A stretch of DNA of 64,000 bases from Atrina japonica. Taxonomy: Eukaryota; Mollusca; Bivalvia; Pterioida; Pinnidae. Where the stretch lies: contig BROG01000031.1 of the NCBI GenBank assembly GCA_030159075.1, positions 801,501-865,500 on the forward strand, in the 5' to 3' direction. The translations under genes and the position numbers were made by a program. Of the stretch, positions 56,766-64,000 are shown one piece after another. Under the pieces are notes generated by a model. The model was not told the origin of the DNA. It made no database searches and saw only the letters and a program-made list of their open reading frames with translations. Every line of letters starts with the position of its first letter. Position 1 is the first letter of the stretch.

Positions 56766-57549
56766 GGCACGCTATTTTAACCAAAACCCTGCTATCCCAT
56801 AGATATCTCAGGTATTTATGGGATAACTGGCTGTTATCTATGGGATAACAGACCGTATCTCTGAATACCAACAGGTATACAGGGTTACGGGTCAGCTATC
56901 TCATAGATAGCAGGAGGTATCTGTAGGATAGCAGATTTGTAGCCCTGAATACCTCCTGATATTCAGGGCTACTGCTACTTAATTCATACATATCCGAGGT
57001 TTCAATGAAATACTTCGCTCTAACCCTGTATATCTGCAGGTATTCTGAGATACAGGGTCGTTGGTGCACCGTTTTAACAATATTATTTTACATGATATCC
57101 TATATTTTGAAAACAACACTAATAAATATTAAAATTTATTTAATACATGACGGTTGAATGTAACAGCTGTTTTTATTGGCCTATCGGCTATACATGAACT
57201 GCAATAGGAATGCAGAGTTTTTGGTTAAAACGGCGCACCAACAACCCTGTATCTCAGAATATCTGCAGGTATACAGGGTTAGAGCAAAGTATTTCATTAA
57301 TACCTTGGCTATCTATGAATTAAGTATCAATAACTCTGAATATCAGGAGGTATTCAGGATTACAAATCGGCTATCCCATAGATACCTCCTGTTATCCCAT
57401 AGATACCAGGAGGTATCTATAGGATACCTGACCCGTAACCCTGAATACCTGTTGATATTCAGAGATACAGTCTGTTATCCCATAAATAACAGCCTATTAT
57501 CCCATAGATACCTCCTGGTATAGCAGGGTTTTGGTTAAAATTGCGTGCC
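56766..57549. mobile_element. Foldback element with ~315-bp inverted arms
   Basis: The left arm 56766-57078 (starting GGCACGCTATTTTAACCAAA) is the diverged reverse complement of 57224-57549 (ending TTTGGTTAAAATTGCGTGCC), with a 145-bp spacer. The arms contain internal sub-repeats such as ATCCCATAGATACCTCCTG and its inverse, so they could also fold on themselves. No transposase. Inserted in the ~59-bp satellite. Confidence 0.85.
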
Positions 57550-58102
57550 AAAATCTCTAACATAAATTATAACATAGCTTTATGTCTCTGATAACAAACT
57601 GTATAGGGCCTATAGTTTCTCTGCATAGACTATATCACACAGATATATATCTCTGATAACACATTGTATATAGTGTCTCTGGCATAGGCTATAGCACAGC
57701 TATATGTCCGATACCACATGTTATATAGTGTCTCTGGCATAAGCTATAACACAGCTATACATGTTATATAGTGTCTCTGGCATAGGTTATAACACAGCTA
57801 TATGTCTCTGGTAACAAGTATTATATAGTGTCTCTGGCAAAGGCTACAACACAGCTATGTCTCTAATAATGCATGTTATATAGTGTCTCTGGCATAGACT
57901 ATAACACAGTTATATGTCTCTGATAATACATGTTATAGTGTCTCTGACATAGGCTACAACACAGTTATATGTCTTTGATAATGTGTTATATAGTGTCTCT
58001 AGTATAGGCTATAACACAGCTATATGGCTCTCATAAGGTGTTATATAGTGTCTTTGGCATAGGTTATAACACAGCTGTATGTCTCTGATAACACATTGTA
58101 TA

Positions 58103-58935
58103 TACCGTATTTTACGGCCTATAGGTCGATATTTTTTTTCTCTAAAGTTGTGACCTCGACCTATTCACCGCATCGACTTATCTTAAAAAAATAGTGAAAT
58201 ATTTAACTTGTATCTGCAATTCCTCATTCTAACATCGTAATTCAAAAATTTCCACAGGATAATCTAGGGGCCTACTCCAAACACTCATTTGTATTTACAC
58301 TTAATACGACTATTAAATGTGACTTCGTGTGTGCGTAATGCACTGTGTTCATAATCAAGTGACAAAATAATTATCTTTCAAGTTACAATATAATTGGGAT
58401 TCAAGACTGCCAGAAACTGCGTAATAAAAATAAATTGTTTACATTATATTTATACCGGACAGTTTATACTTTTGAATGATTCCCTTATCTCGGCACCCCA
58501 CTGTGAAGTTGAAGTCTTCATTCAGACTTTCAGGACACTACAAGCTGTGTTCACTGGAACGTGACCTTCAACTGATAAGGATCGCGCGGCAGTCTTTGAA
58601 GTTGGGAAAGTTTTGGAAAAAGTGTTACATAAATTAATTGACACTAAACCTTGAGTATTTAATTATTTGACAATTGCAGCAGCATAATAATTTAGGTCAA
58701 TATAAGGATAAGACAAGGATTGAGGTCGCTTGTGTTAACAGCATAAAGAATTTAATGATGATTTGATTTTTAAACATAAACGATGCATTTTTATGTTCTT
58801 CCATTCATGTTTCCATCTCTGCCGACATCGACCTGTCCTCCACTTCGACATATCTAATACTTAAACCTGGATTTTGCCAAAAATCGGCCATTCGACCTAT
58901 CCCCCATATCGACCTATAGGCCATAAAATACGATA
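58103..58935. mobile_element. MITE-type element with CGTATTTTA/GGCCTATAGGTCGATA termini
   Basis: The left end TACCGTATTTTACGGCCTAT (continuing AGGTCGATA) and the right end, whose reverse complement is TATCGTATTTTATGGCCTAT (continuing AGGTCGATA), match at 27 of 29 positions. The element is 833 bp with no transposase and is flanked by TA, a likely target duplication. It is precisely embedded in the satellite (AACACATTGTA left, GTTTATGACACAGC right). Confidence 0.85.
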
Positions 58936-61157
58936 GTTTATGACACAGCTATATGTATCTAATAACACATGTTATAAAGTGTCTCTGGCAAAGACTATAA
59001 CACAGCTATATGACTAATAACACATGTTATATAGTGTTTCTGGCATAGGCTATAACACAGCTATAGGTCTGATAATTTGTTATATAGTGTATCTTGCATA
59101 GGCCATAACACAGTTCTATGTCTTTGATAACACATGGTATATAGTGTCTCTGGCATACGCTATATGTCTAAGATAACACCAACTATATAGTGTCTCTGGC
59201 ATTGGTTATAACACAGCTATATGTCTGGTAACAAGTATTTTATAGTTTCTCAGGCATAGGCTACAACACAGCTATATGTCTATGATAAAACATGTTATAT
59301 AGTGTGTCTGACATAGGCTATAACACAGTTACATGTCTCTGATAACTTTGGCATAGGCTATAAAACAGCTACATGTCTATGATAATACATGTTATATAAT
59401 GTGTCTGACAGGCTATAATAGTTATATGTCTCTGATAACACATGTTATATAGTGTCTCTGGTATAGACTATAACACAGCTATATGTCTGATAACTCATGT
59501 TATAAAGTGTCTCTGGCATAAGTTATATGTCTCTGGTAACAAGTATTACATAGTGTCTCTGGCAAAGGCTATAACACAGCTATATGTCTCAGATAACACA
59601 TGTAATATAGTGTCTCTGGCATAGGTTATAACTTAGTTATATGTCTCTGGTAACAAGTATTATACAGTGTCTCTGACACAGGCTATTAGGCTATATATCT
59701 CTGATAACATAGTGACTCTGGCATAAGCTATAATAAAGCTGTTTGTCTCTGATAACACATTGTATATAGTTTCTCTGGCATAGACTATATAACACAGATA
59801 CATATCTTTGATAACATATTTTATAGTGTCTCTGCCATAGGCTATAGCACAGCTATATCTCTGATAACACATGTTATATAGTGTCTCTGACATAGGCTAT
59901 AACATAGGTATATGTTTCTGATAATACATGTTATATAGTGTCTCTAGTATAGGCTATGACACAGCTACATGTCTCTGATACCATGTTATATAGTGTCTCT
60001 GGCACAGGCTATAACACAGCTATGTGTTTCTGATAACACATTATATAGTGTCTCTGGCATAGGCTATAACAGCTATATGTCTCTGATAGCACAAGTTATA
60101 TGATGTTTCTGGCATAGGCTATAAAACAGCTATGCTTTTGATAACACATGTTATATAGTGTCTCTGGCATAGGCTATTACACAGTCTTTTTTTAATACAC
60201 ATTATATAATGTCTCTGGCATAGGCTATACCACAGCTATGTCTTTGATAACATGTTATATAGTGTCTTTGGCATAGGCTATGACACAGCTATATGTCTAG
60301 TAACACATGTTATAAGTGTTTCTGGCATAGACTATAACACAGTTATATGTCTGATATGTTATATAGTGTATCTGGCATAGGCTATACCACAGCTATGTCT
60401 TTGATAACATGTTATATAGTGTCTTTGGCATAGACTATAACACAGCTATATGTCTGATAACACATCATATAGTGTCTCAGGCATAGCCTATAACAGAGCT
60501 ATATATCTCTGGTAACAAGTGTTATATAGTGTCTTTGGTAAAGGTTATAACACAGCTATGTCTCTGATAACACATGTTGTATAGTGACTCTGGAATAGGC
60601 TATAACACAGCTATATGTCTCTAATAACACATGTTATAAGTGTTTCTGGCATAGACTATAACACAGCTATATGTCTCTGATAACACATTATATAGTGTCT
60701 CAGGCATAGCCTATAACAGAGCTATATATCTCTGGTAACAAGTGTTATATAGTGTCTTTTGTAAAGGCTATAACACAGCTATATGTCTCTAATAACACAT
60801 GTTATAAAGTGTTATAGACTATAACACAGCTATATGTCTGATAACATGTTGTAGTGTCTCAGGCTTAGGCTATAATACAGCTTTATGTCTGGTAACACGT
60901 TATATAGTGTTTCTGGCTTAACCTATAACACAACTATATGTCTCTAATAACACACATTATGTAGTGTCTCTGGCATACATTTGGTAGAAATATTTACAAG
61001 CAGAAAAAAGAAACTGTTATTTAGTAATTTGATATATAGATTCATATACAAAATATTATATTGCCTTATGTATCATTATCTAATGTAATGCATTGTCTTT
61101 AAATTCAAACATCAAATCACTGATTATGTCCATTACAGTTTATACGAACAGCCACTG

Positions 61158-61692
61158 AAAGTAACAGGGGTGCAAAAAAGTTTCATAAGTTTAATAGAGT
61201 GTATAACTGCCATTTGCACTGATACATTCTTCACACCTATGACGCATTAAACGAATCAAGTTATGCAGAAATGCCTGGGGATTGTTCCACCATATGCACA
61301 ATAAAGAACGATGCAAAGCATCTGACGTAGTGGGGGTGGGGGGTGGGTGTGTGTGTGTGACTCTTAACGTAGACTTCATTCCATTTCATTCCAAACATGT
61401 TCTATAGGCGATAAATCTGGTGACATTGCAGGTCAGGGTAGCACATTCACGTTTTGCTGCTGTAGATAGTTACTATCAACGCGTGCGGTTGAGCATTGTC
61501 CTGCTGCAGAATGACGTTACGCTGGAATGAATGGAATTGCATGCTGACGTACAATCTCATCACCGTAGCGTACGTCAGTTAAATTTCCCTCCACTATAAC
61601 CAAAGGATCTTTCCAGATGTTGTAATTCCACCCCAGACCATAATGCTCACTCCGCCGAATTGGCAGTGGTGAATAATGCAGCGTCAATGTAA
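61158..61692 (-). pseudogene. Tc1/mariner-type transposase fragment
   Basis: On the minus strand VSIMVWGGI (about 61650), VILQQDNAQPHA (about 61500, second catalytic Asp) and the C terminus WNNPQAFLHNLIRLMRHRC ending GSYTLY at 61194 match Tc1-like transposases in order. The N-terminal DNA-binding part is missing, and stops and frame changes break the rest, including a GT-rich run near 61335. CAGGGGTGCAAAAAAGTTTC at 61167 may be the old terminal repeat. Confidence 0.8.
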
Positions 61693-61744
61693 TTATTTTT
61701 GCCCAATGTCTTTTGAGATGAGATCCCCCTAAAAAACTGCACAA

Positions 61745-61975
61745 CCAAAAAGAAAGAGAATAATCTGTAGTTGTTTCTGCAAATCTACAAGGGGCCATAA
61801 CTCCATCTGAGCTTTTATGGCAATAAACATTCTCATAAAGTTTCAAATTAATCCATTGAAATTTACTCAAGTTATTGAGCAGAAACTGTTTCTGCAAATC
61901 TTCAGGGGGCCATAACTCCGTAAATATTTTTGATAAATCAACAGTAGATCTATAGCCCAATTCACATAAGATGGC
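61745..61975. repeat. Duplicated GGGGCCATAACTCC segment
   Basis: GTTTCTGCAAATCTACAAGG at 61772 recurs at 61888 (GTTTCTGCAAATCTTCAGGG), each followed by GGCCATAACTCC. It is a two-copy repeat with a 116-bp period, directly beside the transposase fragment. Confidence 0.75.
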
Positions 61976-61979
61976 GGAG

Positions 61980-62465
61980 TAACCTTTGGATTATCATACG
62001 GATGATTTTACTCAATTTTTGGTTATGACAAGCTGCATGAGAAAAATGTTTTATTCCTCTCTGGGTAATCTCTTATGTTTAATGACAAGTAGGTATGATT
62101 ACTCTTGTCAGTAACATTTTGATGTTATGCTTTATTACCTATAATATATAATTGTCCAGGTCAAGAAAAAGTTCACCAGATACCGAATCACCAGCATACA
62201 TGGATTTTACTAAATATGTAGATGGCATTAAAATCATTGAATATTTCCAATACATGCATAATGCAAATATAAAATAGAACAAGTTGTGAAGTATTTTAGA
62301 ATTACTTTATTATAAGATTAGGTTTTATGTACTTTTTCAATGCAATTTCTAGATTTCTTTGCCATTTTCATTAAACAATACTCATTTCATCTTTGGTAAA
62401 AACCAAAAACAAAACAAACCTCCGATTATTTCAAAATGGCAACATATCCATGAGCAATTTTGAAT
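61980..62465. other. No gene seen
   Basis: AT-rich sequence; probable 3' flank of the DECR2-like pseudo-exon to its right. Confidence 0.4.
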
Positions 62466-62469
62466 AATA

Positions 62470-62691
62470 TCACAGTTTTGCTGGTTGTATTATAGATCCA
62501 CCTTTCATTATTTTGGATATCTTGTGAAAGCTGTTGCCACCAGTTAGCCATGAACCACCATCATGTTGTTCCAGTTATAAGTTGAGCAGCATCACTGACT
62601 ATATACAATACTTTGTTGACCAATCCTTCATTATTTCTGACATGCTGAATTAGAGTGCTTTTGATTAGATCATCAATGATACCTGGTCCCC
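62470..62691 (-). pseudogene. Frameshifted copy of the last DECR2 exon
   Basis: An acceptor TTTTTGACAG is followed by 222 bp homologous to DECR2 exon 8 (230 bp). Shared features are a DxxIKS word, VLYIVSDAAQLITGTT, and after the break DGGSWLTGGNS. The C terminus ends AKL, a PTS1-like tripeptide. A net 8-bp loss after GGAACAACA shifts the frame and explains the length difference exactly; QHVRNNEG replaces QRVGTRED. No other exon of this copy is seen up to 64000. It is either a relic or the end of a neighbouring paralogue with a broken exon. Confidence 0.85.
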
Positions 62692-62908
62692 CTGTCAAAA
62701 AAGAGAGAGGAATCTTGAAAGATGACCACAAATTGTTTGTGTTATTGTTAATTTATATCTCTCCAAGAATTTATTCATTTTCATAGAAGTGTCAGTAGAT
62801 TTAGGTGAAGTAACACACATTTTAACCACTATAATGGCTTGATGACCTGCCAAAGCTATTCTAAGACAGGGGCTTATTTTAAACCTTATCCAGAAGAGCG
62901 TTGACTCA

Positions 62909-63252
62909 ACTGAGCTCAGCATTAGAAACCAAAGGTCCTGAATGACTGAGCTCAAAATTAAAAGTCAAAGGTCCTGAATGACTGAGCTCAGAATTAGAAG
63001 TCAAAGGTCCTGAATGACTGAGCTCAAAATAAGAAGTCAAAGGTCCTGAATGACTGAGCTCAACATAAAATGTAAAAGACACATGTCCTAAATGACTGAG
63101 CTAAGCATAAGATGACACAGGTCCTGTGGACTGAGCTAAGCATAAGATGTCATAGGTCCTAAATGACTGAGGTAAGCATAAGATGTCATAGGTCCTAAAT
63201 GACTGAGGTAAGCATATGAAGACACAGGTCCAGAATGACTGAGCTCTACATA
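62909..63252. repeat. 36-bp minisatellite, about 9 copies
   Basis: The unit is ACTGAGCTCAGAATTAGAAG plus TCAAAGGTCCTGAATG, drifting to ACTGAGGTAAGCATAAGATG on the right. It lies upstream (minus strand) of the DECR2-like pseudo-exon. Confidence 0.93.
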
Positions 63253-63271
63253 ATAGCAGACATTTAGAAAT

Positions 63272-63477
63272 AAAAATAAAATTACTGGTCAAGCGGACCA
63301 GTGAATAAAGGAACTTCACTGGTCAAAGAAAATTTTTCACTAGTCTGTATATATACACAATTGAAATAAAATGGAAAATTACTGTTCATTTTGACCAGCC
63401 ATCAGATAGATTTCACCGGACTTTTGTAAAATTTACCGGTTTTTCTGGCAAGACTGGTGAATTTCAAAAACTCTGTA
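63272..63477 (-). repeat. Dispersed repeat, ACCAGTAATTTT family, copy 2 (inverted)
   Basis: AAAATTACTGGTCAAGCGGAC, CTGTATATATACACAATTG, TGGAAAATTACTGTTCATTT and AAAATTTACCGGTTTTTCTG are the reverse complement of 17630-17852 in the same order. Confidence 0.7.
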
Positions 63478-63671
63478 ATAATCATAGATCCTGACTGACT
63501 ACCATAAGGTGTTAAAGTTACAGGTCTTGAATAAATGAGATCTAAAACTGAAATTCTGTGTTAAGGTATATTGTGTACCTGATGATGGAACAAATATTAC
63601 CTGATTTCTCTCAGGTGTGAAATTTTACAAAGGGCTGTCCACTTGTGAGAGTCATGCTTTTATCGACCTAA

Positions 63672-63942
63672 GGAGCCAGCCTGGCTCAGTCGGTAGCACA
63701 TTATACTCTTGATTGTGAAGTTGTGAGTTCGAGTCCAGCCGACAGCAGGTCAGATTCCTGTACTTTAGATGAGAAGATAAAAATCAAGGCCTCGCAGTAG
63801 ATGTTGGCACGTTAAAGAACCCTCCTCACTGCTCAATGGCATAGGCCAAAATTTGAAGCCCTTCACTGGCATTTGGTGAGGTCTCCATATGAGTGAAAGA
63901 TTCTTGAGTGGGACGTTAAACAACAAAACAACCAACCAACAA
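63672..63942 (+). mobile_element. tRNA-derived SINE, family 1, copy 2
   Basis: GGAGCCAGCCTGGCTCAGTC through GTGAGTTCGAGTCCAGCC, AAAATTTGAAGCCCTTCACT and TTCTTGAGTGGGACGTTAAA, then an ACA/CCAA-rich tail. It aligns over its whole length with 25259-25523. Confidence 0.9.
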
Positions 63943-64000
63943 CTGACTGAAGGATTGCATGTAGAATCTAAACATATACCAGAATTAGTCTTTGAATTAT

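Larger units (their letters stand above)
56690..60985. repeat. ~59-bp satellite array interrupted by two mobile elements
   Basis: The unit is of the type GATAACACATGTTATATAGT, GTCTCTGGCATAGGC, TATAACACAGCTATATGTCTCT. Copies vary by small indels (50-62 bp) and are more diverged than in the other arrays. The foldback element 56766-57549 and the MITE 58103-58935 lie within it, with satellite sequence on both sides of each. Roughly 45 units remain. No real frame. Confidence 0.95.

Overview
This window is eukaryotic nuclear DNA, most likely from a marine mollusc (probably a bivalve). It is AT-rich and has intron-split animal genes with GT/AG junctions. It carries tRNA-derived SINEs, a Penelope-like retroelement, several MITE-like DNA elements and very many minisatellite arrays. 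Words such as ACATGTA recur throughout. The species cannot be named from the sequence, and the bivalve call is inference.

Four spliced genes can be modelled, and every exon junction in the models preserves the reading frame. (1) Minus strand, 536-4523: three 5' coding exons of an unrecognised, probably coiled-coil protein whose 3' part lies beyond the left edge. (2) Plus strand, 18051-31036: a five-exon gene for a 466-residue protein with an Arg-Gly patch, a lysine-rich stretch and a C-terminal RRM. (3) Plus strand, 37697-41364: a two-exon CSKMT/METTL12-type methyltransferase (255 residues, predicted mitochondrial); its intron is almost filled by an antisense Penelope-like element. (4) Minus strand, 44522-56246: an eight-exon peroxisomal 2,4-dienoyl-CoA reductase (DECR2, 294 residues) ending in the peroxisomal signal SKM. 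Genes 3 and 4 are convergent. A frameshifted copy of the last DECR2 exon at 62470-62691 suggests a second, decayed or out-of-window DECR2-like gene on the same strand.

One intronless gene stands apart: a TatD/TATDN2-like metal-dependent nuclease ORF at 10157-11215 (minus). It lies between imperfect terminal inverted repeats and a 29-bp direct repeat, so it looks like the cargo of a mobile element. This is the best candidate for something undescribed here.

The rest is repeats. There are arrays with periods of 27, 32, 35/36, 36, 39, 42, 48, 49, about 59 and 62 bp, two (AT)n tracts, and at least two SINE families. One Tc1/mariner transposase fragment is present. Several terminal-inverted-repeat elements have clear ends: 21860-22770, 25736-25984, 26389-28820, 56766-57549 and 58103-58935. 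Two of these are inserted inside one 4.3-kb satellite (about 56690-60985), and a third splits another satellite near 21800-23672. The two largest intronic arrays lie in DECR2 introns.

The genes do not form a functional cluster. CSKMT (citrate synthase methylation in mitochondria) and DECR2 (peroxisomal oxidation of unsaturated fatty acids) both belong to central metabolism, but their adjacency is probably incidental.
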